NCBI RefSeq assembly: GCF_900103875.1
Contig: NZ_LT629705.1
Span: 3,109,001-3,173,000, forward strand
Source of the DNA: Pseudomonas arsenicoxydans
GTDB lineage: Bacteria > Pseudomonadota > Gammaproteobacteria > Pseudomonadales > Pseudomonadaceae
Direction of reading: 5' to 3'
DNA: 64,000 nucleotides
Within the stretch, counting starts at the first letter, position 1, and each line of letters begins with the position of its first letter. A model generated the notes under the pieces. The model was not told the DNA's origin and made no database searches. It was given only the letters and a program-made list of their open reading frames with translations. Below are positions 27,657-36,932 of the stretch, piece after piece. Both the position numbers and the translations under genes were made by a program.

Positions 27657-30047
27657 ATGTCGTTGCACGCCGTGCGCCCCAAGATCCTGGGTTTTATCAG
27701 CGAAGATGTCTCGGCCTGGCTGGTCGGGCTGCTGGTATTGCTCGTTGGCGGGATTCTCACCGGTTTGCTGGCCTGGTCGACGCTCAATCTGTTTCAGCAT
27801 CAATTGCGGCAACGTTTCCAACTGCTCGCCAGCGAACGTTACAGCCGCATCGAAGAACGTTTCGAAGATCAGGAGCAACGCCTTGACGGGTTGCGCCGGT
27901 TCTTCGCCAATTCCGAGTCGGTCTCCCGCGAGGAGTTCGACGGCTACACCCATCCACTCTTGCAGCGCACGCAGGCGTACTCGTTCGCCGCACGGGTCAC
28001 TCGCGCCGAACGGCCCGACTTCGAACGCCGGGTGCGCGACGAGGGGGTGAGTAACTTCACCATCCGCGAACTCAATGGCGACGGCCAACTGCAATTGGCG
28101 GCCGAACGGGATGAGTACGTGGCCGTGCTTTACAGTCAGACGCAAAGCCGGCTCGGTTCGCCGCTGGGTTACGACTTGTGGGCCCAGCCCTTGCGCCGCG
28201 ATACGTTGGAGCGGGCCAACCAACTGGGGTCCATGGCGGTGTCGAAGCCGATGCATCTGGTCAGCATCGAACCGGCTTACGCACGTGGCGTGCTGTTGGT
28301 GGCGCCGGTGAAGCAGGCCAATGACCCGGCCGGGAAACCCTCCGGTTATGTCATGGCGGTGATCAGCATGCGTCAACTGCTGGCGGATGGGTTGCCCGAG
28401 GCCAGCCATGACTACCTTTCGGTGCGGATCCTCGATTTGTCCACCGATGATCAGCATGAAGTGCTTTATGAGTCCTCCAACACGCCAGCCACCAGCGAAT
28501 TGTCCGCGACACGCTTGCTGCGCATGGCCGACCATGACTATCAAGTCGACATCTTGCCCAGCGAAGCCTTTCTGCAAGCCAACCATTCCTCGGTGAGCAG
28601 CCTGGTGGTGCTCGGCGGTTTGCTCAGTCTATTGCTCAGTGCGTTGCTCTATGTGTTGGTCAGTCAACGTCAACGTGCGCTGAGAATGGTCGAGCAGCGC
28701 ACCCAGGAGTTGCACGCCCGTGAGCAGGAGTTGCGCGGCACCCATGGCCAGTTGCGCGGTGTGTTGAATGCGGCGACTCAGGTGGCGATCATCGCCACCG
28801 ACTTGCGTGGTGTCATCAGCACCTTCAACGCCGGGGCCGAGCAAATGCTCGGCTACTCCAGTGCCGAAGTGGTGGGGCGCATGACCCTGGAAAACCTGCA
28901 TTTCCCCCGCGAGCTGGTGGCACGCGCGGCCGAATTGAGTGCGTGCTATGGCAAGCCGATTCCGACCTGCCAGGCAATGCTGGTCGAAGGGGGCGAAGAA
29001 GGTGGCCACGAGGCGCGGGAGTGGACGTTAGTCCGCCAGGATGGCAGCCATTTGACGGTCAACATGCTCGCGACCCCTGTGCTCGACGAACAAGGCCTGT
29101 GGGTCGGTCATCTGGCTATTTGCATCGATATCACCGAACGCAAGCGCGTGCATGAGGCATTGGCCGCGCGGGACCTGCTGCTGAAAAAACTCAGCGCCCA
29201 TGTGCCCGGTGGCATTTATCAATTCAAGATGGAATTCGACGGGCGCTTCAGCGTGATTTACGCCAGCGACGGTATTCGCGACATCTACGAACTCGAACCG
29301 GACGTGCTGTTGTTCGACGCCGAAGCGATCTTCACGCGGATTCATCCTCAGGACACGACCCGCGTGCGCGCCTCTATCCGGGCGTCGGCGGACACCCTTA
29401 GCCCATGGCGCGAGGAATACCGTGTGCTATTACCCAAGCGTGGGCTGCGTTGGGTGCGTGGCGAGGCGACTCCGGAAGAACTGCCCGGAGGCGGCGTGCT
29501 CTGGCATGGCTACATCTCGGACATTTCCGACCTGAAGCGGGTGGAGGAAGAGTTGCGGGCGCTGTCGATCACTGACTCCCTGACCGGGATCCACAACCGC
29601 CGCTACTTCCAAGAACGCCTGACCAACGAAATGTCCCGGGTCGAACGCGGTGGCGGCGAGTTGTCGGTGATCATGCTCGATATTGACCACTTCAAACGCA
29701 TCAATGACCAGCATGGCCACGCGGTGGGCGATCGGGTGTTGCAGGTGGTGTGCGAACGCATCGGTCATCGCCTGCGTCGCACTGATGTGTTCTGTCGCCT
29801 GGGCGGCGAGGAGTTCATGGTGCTCTGCCCGGACATTGATGGCGAGCACGCGCATTTCCTGGCCTTGCAGCTATGGCAAGGGTTGCGCAGTTCACCGATC
29901 GCAGGCGTCGGCATCGTGACCGCGAGTTTCGGGATTGCCAGTTGGCGCGTCGGGGAGGGCGCGGATGCGCTGTTGTTGCGGGCGGATTCGGGTGTTTATG
30001 CGGCGAAGCAGGCGGGAAGGGATCGGGTACAGGAAGAGATTAAGTAA
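27657..30047 (+). CDS. Membrane diguanylate cyclase (CHASE-PAS-PAS-GGDEF)
   Basis: This 796-residue signalling protein begins with a transmembrane helix near residues 20-42. A periplasmic CHASE domain follows (FEDQEQRLDGLRRFFANSES), and a second helix lies near 300. Two PAS domains come next (ATQVAIIATDLRGVISTFNAG and the PAS-fold stretch after LLLKKLSAHVPGGIYQ). The C-terminal GGDEF domain has the active signature GGEEF and an RRTD inhibitory site five residues before it. It should make cyclic di-GMP, with product inhibition. The CHASE ligand is unknown. Confidence 0.92.
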   Translation: MSLHAVRPKILGFISEDVSAWLVGLLVLLVGGILTGLLAWSTLNLFQHQLRQRFQLLASERYSRIEERFEDQEQRLDGLRRFFANSESVSREEFDGYTHPLLQRTQAYSFAARVTRAERPDFERRVRDEGVSNFTIRELNGDGQLQLAAERDEYVAVLYSQTQSRLGSPLGYDLWAQPLRRDTLERANQLGSMAVSKPMHLVSIEPAYARGVLLVAPVKQANDPAGKPSGYVMAVISMRQLLADGLPEASHDYLSVRILDLSTDDQHEVLYESSNTPATSELSATRLLRMADHDYQVDILPSEAFLQANHSSVSSLVVLGGLLSLLLSALLYVLVSQRQRALRMVEQRTQELHAREQELRGTHGQLRGVLNAATQVAIIATDLRGVISTFNAGAEQMLGYSSAEVVGRMTLENLHFPRELVARAAELSACYGKPIPTCQAMLVEGGEEGGHEAREWTLVRQDGSHLTVNMLATPVLDEQGLWVGHLAICIDITERKRVHEALAARDLLLKKLSAHVPGGIYQFKMEFDGRFSVIYASDGIRDIYELEPDVLLFDAEAIFTRIHPQDTTRVRASIRASADTLSPWREEYRVLLPKRGLRWVRGEATPEELPGGGVLWHGYISDISDLKRVEEELRALSITDSLTGIHNRRYFQERLTNEMSRVERGGGELSVIMLDIDHFKRINDQHGHAVGDRVLQVVCERIGHRLRRTDVFCRLGGEEFMVLCPDIDGEHAHFLALQLWQGLRSSPIAGVGIVTASFGIASWRVGEGADALLLRADSGVYAAKQAGRDRVQEEIK

Positions 30048-30063
30048 GCATTTATGCTGACCC

Positions 30064-30152
30064 TGTGGGAGCGGGCTTGCCCGCGATAGCGGTGGATCAG
30101 TCAATATGATTTCGACTGACACTCCCTCATCGCGGGCAAGCCCGCTCCCACA
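30064..30152. repeat. REP doublet
   Basis: TGTGGGAGCGGGCTTGCCCG and its reverse complement CGGGCAAGCCCGCTCCCACA face each other (24 bp arms, 41 bp spacer). This is the classic Pseudomonas REP core, placed between the convergent cyclase and dacB genes. Confidence 0.9.
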
Positions 30153-30179
30153 TGGATCTCAAGTGTTTGGTGGAACAGG

Positions 30180-31640
30180 TCAGAGCACCGAAGCCGTTTC
30201 CGGCACTTTCGGCTGGCGATACAGGTCCAGCAACACCTGATCCAACACCGACGAAGCACCAAACGGCGCCTTGTCGTTGAGAATCGCCACTACCGCCCAG
30301 GTATTGCCGTTGACGTCGCGGCTGAAGCCGGAGATCGCGCGTACCGTGTTCAGGGTGCCAGTCTTGACGTGGGCTTCGCCGCGCATGGCGGTGGTCTTCA
30401 GGCGTTTGCGCATGGTGCCGTCAGTGCCGGCAATCGGCATCGAACTGATGAACTCGGCGGCGTACGGGCTGCGCCATGCGGCTTGCAGCATTGCCGCCAT
30501 TTCACGCGCGCTCACCCGTTCGGCACGGGACAGGCCGGAACCGTTCTCCATCACCAGGTGCGGCGCGGTGATGCCTTTCTTCGCCAGCCACTGACGCACC
30601 ACACGCTGGGCAGCCTTGGCGTCGTCGCCGTCAGCATCGGTGCGGAATTTCTGGCCCAGGCTCAGGAACAACTGCTGGGCCATGGTGTTGTTGCTGTATT
30701 TATTGATGTCGCGAATGATTTCCGCCAGGTCCGGCGAGTAAGCCCGCGCCAGTACCTTGGCGTTGCTTGGCGTCGGGGCCAGGCGATCCTTGCCCTGGAT
30801 GCTGCCGCCCAGTTCTTTCCAGATCGCACGCACCGCGCCAGCGGTATACGTGGCGTGGTCGAGCAGCGACAGGTAAGTCTGCGAACTGCAGCCATCGCCC
30901 AACTGACCGCCGACCGTCACGGTCACGCTGCCATCGGCCTGGGTCACCGGGTTGTAGCGCACGCCACCGGTGCATTGCTTGGAATTGACGGCTTTGACCT
31001 GGTTTTCAATGTTGATGGTGGCGATCGGCGGTTCCACTGATATCAGCACCCGGCCATTGTCGTTGCGTGCCACGAAGCGCAGGGCCTTGAGGTTGACCAT
31101 CAACGAGTCTGGCTTGACCAGGAACGGCTTGTTCTCGTCATTGCCGTCATCGTTGAATTCGGGCAATTGCGGTTGGACGAAGAAGCTGCGGTCCAGCACC
31201 AGGTCGCCGGTGATTTGCGTCACGCCGTTGGCGCGCAGGTCACGCATCAGCAACCAGAGTTTTTCCATGTTCAGTTTCGGATCGCCGCCACCCTTGAGGT
31301 AGAGGTTGCCGTTGAGGATGCCACCGCTCAAGGTGCCGTCGGTGTAGAACTCGGTTTTCCACTGATGGTTCGGGCCGAGCATTTCCAGCGCGGCGTAGGT
31401 GGTGACCAGCTTCATGGTCGACGCCGGGTTGACCGAAACGTCAGCGTTGAAAATGGTTGGAGTGCCGGGACCGTTCAGCGGAATCATCACCAGCGACAGG
31501 GCGGTGTCCGGCAGTTTGCTGGCCTTGAGGGCTTTTTCGACGTTGGGCGACAGGCCGGTGTTGATGGAAGCGGCGGAAACGGAGAAGGCCAGGGGAAGAA
31601 GGAAACCGGCCAGCAGCAATGGACGCAAAGACTTGATCAT
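30180..31640 (-). CDS. dacB: D-Ala-D-Ala carboxypeptidase/endopeptidase (PBP4)
   Basis: This 486-residue periplasmic enzyme has a Sec signal peptide (cleaved after SVSA, about residue 23). The S13-family active-site triad is present: STMK, SNN (YSNNTMAQQ) and KTG (VKTGTLNTV). It trims peptidoglycan stem peptides and cross-links. Length is standard for the family. Confidence 0.95.
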   Translation of the reverse strand: MIKSLRPLLLAGFLLPLAFSVSAASINTGLSPNVEKALKASKLPDTALSLVMIPLNGPGTPTIFNADVSVNPASTMKLVTTYAALEMLGPNHQWKTEFYTDGTLSGGILNGNLYLKGGGDPKLNMEKLWLLMRDLRANGVTQITGDLVLDRSFFVQPQLPEFNDDGNDENKPFLVKPDSLMVNLKALRFVARNDNGRVLISVEPPIATINIENQVKAVNSKQCTGGVRYNPVTQADGSVTVTVGGQLGDGCSSQTYLSLLDHATYTAGAVRAIWKELGGSIQGKDRLAPTPSNAKVLARAYSPDLAEIIRDINKYSNNTMAQQLFLSLGQKFRTDADGDDAKAAQRVVRQWLAKKGITAPHLVMENGSGLSRAERVSAREMAAMLQAAWRSPYAAEFISSMPIAGTDGTMRKRLKTTAMRGEAHVKTGTLNTVRAISGFSRDVNGNTWAVVAILNDKAPFGASSVLDQVLLDLYRQPKVPETASVL

Positions 31641-31875
31641 GTGAAATAAAACCCTACAGCCGAGGGGAAAAAAGACGAGGGCATGGAGACAAAAATCCCT
31701 CAGTGGTCATGAAAGTGTCGGCATTATGCCCCAAGGTGTAACCGCTTGTGCCGTGCCAGACCTCTCTGATTTGCTATTTTTTTACCGGCGGTAGGCGTCA
31801 CGCCGCCGAGAGTCGGGCAATCAGCGGCTGAAACTGCTAAAGTGCCGCCCGTTATTACTTATGAGGATTGTTCCA

Positions 31876-31953
31876 ATGGCGACTAACCGTTCCCAGCGTC
31901 TGCGCAAAAAACTGTGCGTCGATGAATTTCAAGTTTTGCTAATTTGCGCGTAA
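31876..31953 (+). pseudogene. yggL: 5' fragment of a yggL (DUF469) gene
   Basis: The first 19 codons (MATNRSQRLRKKLCVDEFQ) match the N-terminus of the intact yggL at 33786-34130. Both copies share the upstream stretch CGTTATTACTT-GAGGATTG-T-CA. Similarity stops near 31932, and the frame closes at 31953 after unrelated codons. Synonymous differences between the copies show this is not a recent duplication. This is the left edge of the accessory region: a native yggL apparently cut by incoming DNA. Confidence 0.85.
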
Positions 31954-32438
31954 TCCTCAAAATCTTGCCAAAAATGTACCCAGCCTTCCGCATCGCTTTT
32001 TGATCCTTCAGCGGACGGTCTTCCCGCTTAAAATTCCTCGCCCGTATATGTAACTTCACTCTCCATTGGTGCCATGCTGGCGGCCAAACTGCGAAGCCCT
32101 GCGGAAGCTAGCTCGCTGCTTAGCACTGCACTCGATCTCCTCGACTCTCTCAATGACTACCCGGTTCTAGGCCTTTCATATCATCAGCAGCTAATGAAGA
32201 GCGTGCAGTCTGCAGGCGATTTGGGAGTGAGGTCAGAAGGTTATGAAGATAAGTACTTTTGAAATCAGTAAGTTAATTGTCACGGGGCACTGATTTCGCC
32301 TGCAGGAAAAAGCTAAGAGAAGGCAAGAGAGTTGTTTTGTAGATCCCTATCTAGACCAGGTCTTTAATACGATGCTGTATTGGTCGTAGTGGAAAGGAAG
32401 AGAGCAAGGCAGACTTCGTATTGCACCCCAAGAAAAAA
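31954..32438. other. Interval of unknown origin left of the IS
   Basis: The DNA has lower GC than dacB and no convincing gene. A 62-codon frame at 32074-32262 (begins MLAAKLRSPAEASSLLSTAL) has no ribosome site and no recognised relatives. It could be a decayed fragment of the element that broke yggL. Confidence 0.4.
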
Positions 32439-33746
32439 GGTTCTTCACGGATTACCGGGAAAGACGCTCTTGATCTTCATGAAAAAGAACTCACTGTCCC
32501 GGTAACCGTACGCCATCCGCTTGATGACCTTTATTCGATTGTTTATGCCTTCCAGCTGCCCCGTGTGCATCGGCCAGCGAACCCGACTCACGATGCCCCA
32601 CCAGTAAGCCTTTAGTCGTTTAGCGAACTGGATCAGCGCTGGTATTTCGCTTTTATGAGCATGGCGCAGCCATTGTTTTCATGCGGATCGCCAGCCCCAG
32701 GCGGTGCCTGGCGCCCAAAGCGCTTTAAGTTCAGCCTTCATCAAATAGACCGTCATCAACGCTTGGTTGGCCGCCAGCAGATCCTCCAAACGCACCTGTT
32801 GCTCCGGCGTTTTCAGGTTCTGCGGGTTGCGCAGCAACAGCCATCGCGCTTGCTTGATGACCTTTCGGGCCGGTTTGTCATGACGCAGTCGATTGGCTTC
32901 GTCGACGCGGACTCGATCAATCACCTCTCGCCCATATTTGGCCACCACATGGAAAAGGTCGTACACCACTCGCGCTTTGGGGCAGTGCTGACGAACCTCC
33001 AGGTCAAAAGCGGTGTTCATGTCCATCGCCACTGCTTCGATTCGAGCGCAACCCTCTGGCCCCAGCTCTTCGAAAAAGGGTCTGACCGCCGCCCGGCTAC
33101 GGCCTTCGCCGATCCACAACCCCCGTCGCGTATCCGCATCCAGGACAACGCTGGCATAACGATGACCTTTGAACAGTGCGAACTCGTCCATCACCAAGCG
33201 TCGCGGTTGCGCCTTTGGCAAAACGCTCAATGCTGCCTGCAAGGCTCGACGCTCCCGCAACCGCACGGTCTCCCAATGCAGCCCAAACATCTGCGCCACG
33301 TGCAGCGTGGGAAGACGCTCGCAAGCCTGAATGACCGCCTCAGCCAAACGGCGCGTCATGCGGGCATAGCGATCCAGCCAACTGACGGCCTCCATGCGTT
33401 TGCCACAGTCGCGGCAACCAACGCGCCGGAGCAAAACGCTGAGACGTACCGCACGACCAAGAATGGGCAAATCACGAATGACTCGCTCGCAATACTCATG
33501 TGTGGTTGAACAGGGTTTTTGGCATCCGCCACAGGACGGGAATCGGGTAGCGTGGAGTGTCAGATCGATCAGGAGGGTGTCACCATCAGGCTTGATCGTG
33601 GCAACAGAAAAGCCCTCCCAAAAAGGAAGGAAAGTATTAATATCGCGCATAAGAACGCCGGTTTGTTAGATGTGTTTGCTCGCACGAACATCATCAATCA
33701 AATCGGCGTTCTTGTTTCTGTGTTTCCCGGGATTCCGTGAGGAACC
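32439..33746 (-). mobile_element. ISL3-family insertion sequence, about 1.3 kb
   Basis: The inverted ends are GGTTCTTCACGGATTACCGG at 32439 and CCGGGATTCCGTGAGGAACC at 33727-33746 (about 19 of 22 bases pair). They bound one transposase gene. The flanking eight bases are AGAAAAAA and AAAAAAAA, consistent with an 8 bp target duplication in an A-tract with one change. The right side falls exactly in the T-tract of the intact yggL terminator. ISL3 elements often pick A/T runs. Confidence 0.85.
32445..33650 (-). pseudogene. ISL3 transposase with in-frame stop
   Basis: The frame encodes an ISL3 transposase of 401 codons. It has a Zn-binding CGGCQKPC...CRDCGKR N-terminus, a helix-turn-helix and a DDE catalytic core (LVMDEFALFKG, VAMDMNTAF). 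A TGA at 32679-32681 interrupts it, where WRSA-stop-KQWLRHAH is expected to read WRSAWKQW. The frame then continues cleanly to a normal C-terminus (HTGQLEGINNRIKVIKRMAY). A single TGG to TGA change explains it. The truncated 323-residue product lacks the final catalytic Glu region, so this copy is probably inactive. Confidence 0.88.
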
Positions 33747-33778
33747 AAAAAAAAGGGCCAATCACGACGGATGGCCCT
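33747..33778 (-). terminator. Terminator of intact yggL, split from downstream DNA by the IS
   Basis: On the minus strand AAAGGGCCA and TGGCCC form the stem and eight T follow. The IS end begins immediately after the T-tract. Confidence 0.75.
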
Positions 33779-33785
33779 TTGAACA

Positions 33786-34130
33786 TCAAGCTACCGGATT
33801 GATCGGCTTTTCCGGGTACCACACGTCCAGCAGCGGGCTGACTTCAGCGGTGGTCAGCTCGGTGCGGCCTTTGAGCCAGGCTTCAACGGCAGCGCGCTGT
33901 TCTTCGCTGACCGAACCACGCTTGATCAGGCAAACCAGACCGAAGTCGTCGCCGCCGACATAGCCCAGACCGTTGGCTTCCATGGCTTCTTTCAGGAACG
34001 CGTCGAGGAATGCATCGATTGCCTCGTCAGCCAAATCTTCCTTGAAGTCCAGGTTCAGCTCGAAGCCCAATTCCTGGAACTCGTCTACACAGAGCTTTTT
34101 GCGCAGACGCTGGGAGCGGTTAGTGGCCAT
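33786..34130 (-). CDS. yggL: YggL/DUF469 ribosome-associated protein
   Basis: This complete 114-residue protein begins MATNRSQRLRKKLCVDEFQE and continues through GFELNLDFKEDLADEAIDAF. The E. coli relative associates with the 50S subunit. This copy lies in the opposite orientation to the broken copy at 31876 and differs from it at several synonymous sites. It likely restores the function lost there. A GAGG ribosome site lies upstream. Confidence 0.88.
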   Translation of the reverse strand: MATNRSQRLRKKLCVDEFQELGFELNLDFKEDLADEAIDAFLDAFLKEAMEANGLGYVGGDDFGLVCLIKRGSVSEEQRAAVEAWLKGRTELTTAEVSPLLDVWYPEKPINPVA

Positions 34131-34184
34131 TGAAACAATCCTCTTAAGTAATAACGCCGCGCATCTTACCAGCTAAGCGAGATG

Positions 34185-35090
34185 CCTGCCTGACTGAGTG
34201 AAGTTGAACCCCTAATCGGGGGGGTAGCCACTCAAAATGTGTGTAGGTGTGTATGTCGACTACAAACCCAGCTCCCCTAGGTTGGCGCTTGGGGGAAGGT
34301 CACACTCCGGCACTACCAATACGCATCCAGATGCGTATTGGTACCTACGCGAATATTCAATTAGAACGGACTCCCTTCGTTGGTATTTCTAAAGAGGTTC
34401 GATCCCCTCAGCCTCGCGATTGGATTTCTCATCGAGGTAGGGAGCAAAATGCTCGCCTTGAGTCTCTGAACGGCGGCAGGGCACGACGCGACCTCTTCCC
34501 AGCCCCGGTCGAAGCAAGAAACACCGGCAGGCTTTGGCACTCACCTCTTCGCTGAGTCGGCGCCTACTGACTCGGCCAAACAGTGTCACTCCCCGTCGGG
34601 CACGAGTTTTCGTGAGGCTTAGGGATGTTCGACATCAATACATCAGTAGGTTGAAATTTTCTGTCCATTGTCCATATTTCCCCAAACCGATGGACACCCC
34701 ACCACCCCGCAAAGCCCGCTGCCCCATAACCCTCCGCCCTACCAAGCGAGCCCCCCGAGATCCATCCAAGTAGCCCCAGAGGCGCACCACCGGGTTCCCC
34801 AGCACAGCGCAATGGCGATAGTATTGTGCTATTACCCAGGGACACCCGGATGCCCAGCGCTTCTCGATTAGCGAGTGCGGAGGGCGGTAGGAACTCGGCA
34901 TGGATCAGCTACGCCACAGGAACGCAGACAGACAACCATCACATCCCGAGGCGGTTACTTGGGAGTCTTCGTCGCGCCTGAGATTTGAAGAGCGACCGAT
35001 TAAAAATTCAACAACTAAAAATCTCGACAACTCAACAACCCAGACGAATCACCCATACGAAAAACTCTTCAATAACCAAGGGGATCATGC
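34185..35090. other. Gene-free interval upstream of the ABC-3C locus
   Basis: About 900 bp has no convincing gene. On the minus strand one frame is open from 34901 to 34389 apart from a single TGA at 34635-34637. It reads like a decayed or multi-copy repeat rather than a normal gene, and no ribosome site was found. The last 150 bp is A-rich and should hold the promoter of the following operon. Confidence 0.45.
34314..34343. repeat. Perfect 14 bp inverted repeat
   Basis: TACCAATACGCATC-CA-GATGCGTATTGGTA is a perfect palindrome with a two-base spacer. Its core ATGCGTATTGG recurs at 40615-40625 upstream of the XRE regulator. It may be an operator or a cruciform. Confidence 0.7.
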
Positions 35091-35372
35091 ATGAGTGAGC
35101 AGGAACAGGAATACGTTTTTCATCCCGCTGATCTAGTCGAATATGCGATGGATAAGCCAATTGGCGCAGCCCGCGCGGCGCTGACAATTGGGCTGGAAGA
35201 CGCTGACGTTTACCCCGATATCATCATTGCTGAGCTGTCGGGGAACATGGAGTTGAATCAGCGTTTCCTGAAGAAGCTCACCGGCGCCTTGCGGAAGGAT
35301 CCCAATAAAATTATTGGTGATATGCCAAATCGTATCCAGGGTCTTCAGTTTGAGCGCGATCTCGGACTATGA
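35091..35372 (+). CDS. Small hypothetical protein heading the ABC-3C operon
   Basis: This 93-residue acidic protein begins MSEQEQEYVFHPADLVEYAM, with no known domain recognised. AAGGGG lies nine bases before the ATG, so it is probably translated. It ends 54 bp before the nuclease-like effector gene in the same orientation and is likely in the same transcript. A regulatory or antitoxin-like role is only a guess. Confidence 0.6.
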   Translation: MSEQEQEYVFHPADLVEYAMDKPIGAARAALTIGLEDADVYPDIIIAELSGNMELNQRFLKKLTGALRKDPNKIIGDMPNRIQGLQFERDLGL

Positions 35373-35426
35373 ATTCCGTCAAATATTATTTTGGGGCTGG
35401 CGCACCTGTCCGGAGAGGTGTAACTA

Positions 35427-36497
35427 ATGTCTATTGGTGAGAGCGCCATCACAATCCCTCCAGCCCCGGAGTTCATGCTCACGGCTCTGGATGTAGAAAA
35501 AGGTGAGCCAGTTCATCCCCTGGATCGCCTGCAGATCATGTCAGCGGATGCTTGGGAGGTCTTTACGCTGGAATTCGTTTCATACCTAGGCAAAGGTTAC
35601 GAGTCAGTAACCCGCTGTGCTGGTGCGGGAGACAAAGGGCGCGATGTCATCGCCAAGTACGCAATGGGGTGGGACAACTATCAGTGCAAGCACTACAAAG
35701 ATAAGTTGAGCGTTGCAAACGTAGTGGCGGAACTGGGTAAACTGGTTTACTACACGTGGAGGGGCGATTACACCCTGCCGCGTGAGTATCGCTTTGTGTC
35801 GCCGAAAGGCTGTAGTTCTGATTGCATTGACATGCTGGCCAAGAAGTCTCGCATCAAGGCTGAGATCATTAAACGCTGGGATAAGGCCTGTAAGGATAAG
35901 ATCACGAAGACAGAGTCCATTCCTCTTGAGGGAACTCTATTGGACTATCTCAATGCCCTCGATTTTTCTTTTGTTGATGAGATGTCCTCCCATGAGTTGA
36001 TTGAGAAGCATGCATTGACACCGTATCACACGACTCGGTTCGGGAGTTACCACTTAAAGCGACCACAGGTTCGGAAGCCCGAATCTAGTGCTGTTGGTGA
36101 TAACGAGAAAGTCTACATTGATGCTCTCTTGGACGCGTTCTCTGATGCCGATGGGGCAGAGTATTCATTTGATAGCGTCATGGATACTGAATACAAGGAT
36201 GACTTTGAGCGAGCGAGAATCAATTTCTTCAGCGCCGAGTCGTTGGAGATGTTTTCGCGCGATGCGTTTCCTACAGGGTGCTATGAAAAACTCAAAGGCG
36301 AGTGCCACGAAGGTGTGCACAGTGTTGTGCGTAAAAAGTTCGACGATGGATATCAACGGTTTCTCGAAGTGAGCACCCACTGCGTAAAAATCCCATATGA
36401 CTCCCATCCACTACGTCATTTTTTGCAGACATCCGATCGAAAGGGCCTGTGCCATCAGTTGGTGAATGACCTGAAGTTTAAATGGATCAAGAAATAG
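35427..36497 (+). CDS. ABC-3C system effector with PD-(D/E)XK nuclease domain
   Basis: In this 356-residue protein the segment GAGDKGRDVIAKY (Asp73) followed by WDNYQCKHYKDKL (QxK, residues 86-88) is a restriction-endonuclease core of the Mrr type. An acidic helix lies before it (EVFTLEF). The C-terminal part (about 250-356; HEGVHSVVRKKFDDGYQRFLE, then DRKGLCHQL) resembles the C-terminal domain that links effectors to ABC-three-component systems. It is immediately followed by the middle component and the ABC ATPase. Predicted role: DNA cleavage triggered by the ATPase complex. The activity is inferred, not shown. Confidence 0.78.
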   Translation: MSIGESAITIPPAPEFMLTALDVEKGEPVHPLDRLQIMSADAWEVFTLEFVSYLGKGYESVTRCAGAGDKGRDVIAKYAMGWDNYQCKHYKDKLSVANVVAELGKLVYYTWRGDYTLPREYRFVSPKGCSSDCIDMLAKKSRIKAEIIKRWDKACKDKITKTESIPLEGTLLDYLNALDFSFVDEMSSHELIEKHALTPYHTTRFGSYHLKRPQVRKPESSAVGDNEKVYIDALLDAFSDADGAEYSFDSVMDTEYKDDFERARINFFSAESLEMFSRDAFPTGCYEKLKGECHEGVHSVVRKKFDDGYQRFLEVSTHCVKIPYDSHPLRHFLQTSDRKGLCHQLVNDLKFKWIKK

Positions 36498-36932
36498 ATG
36501 ATGAACTCAAAGGATTTGTACAACAGCCCTGTGGAAATAGGGGCACGCATCGCTCTGTTGCTTGCGGGCTTGGCCCGGGAGCTTGACCTAGATGAGCTTA
36601 TCTTCCTTGACTATGCGTCTATTTATAGCAGTGACTTTCAAGGGGAACCAAGCCTGCACCCAGTTCTGCTGAATCGACTTGCCGAGCTGGTTCGTAGGCG
36701 AGAGATCTTCCCTAGCGCGATTAAATTATTTACCGCGAAGGGGTTGATGACTTCTCAGGTTGATGAGCGTGGCGTTCGATATTCTATCACCAGTGCAGGC
36801 AATATGTTTACCGCCAAGTTGAGCGCTGAGTATCACGCAGATTTCAGGCGGCGCGTTTCTTGGGTTGAGGAAAATATTGATTACCTCACTGCTCAACGTC
36901 GCACTATTTATAAGGTTGACAGGGTGGTCTGA
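36498..36932 (+). CDS. ABC-3C system middle component
   Basis: In this 144-residue protein the pattern LYNSPVEIGARIALLLAGLA, LDELIFLDYASIYSSDF and SLHPVLLNRLAELVRRREI fits the middle-component family (type 2) of ABC-three-component systems. It is an alpha-helical adaptor with a winged-helix-like end. It starts directly after the effector stop (TAGATG), and its stop overlaps the ATPase start (TGATG), so the three are translationally coupled. The likely role is to bridge ATPase and effector. Confidence 0.75.
   Translation: MMNSKDLYNSPVEIGARIALLLAGLARELDLDELIFLDYASIYSSDFQGEPSLHPVLLNRLAELVRRREIFPSAIKLFTAKGLMTSQVDERGVRYSITSAGNMFTAKLSAEYHADFRRRVSWVEENIDYLTAQRRTIYKVDRVV

Noticed and set aside
30064..30152. 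Hairpin considered as a CRISPR-like or sRNA element
   Set aside because: It matches the Pseudomonas REP core; no repeated spacer structure exists anywhere in the window.
34385..34410. GAGGTTCGATCCCCTC looks like a tRNA T-arm
   Set aside because: No acceptor, D or anticodon arms can be folded around it.
34389..34901. Open minus-strand frame with one stop, considered as a decayed gene
   Set aside because: No start signal and no recognised family; it may be a multi-copy Pseudomonas repeat. A genome-wide search would decide.
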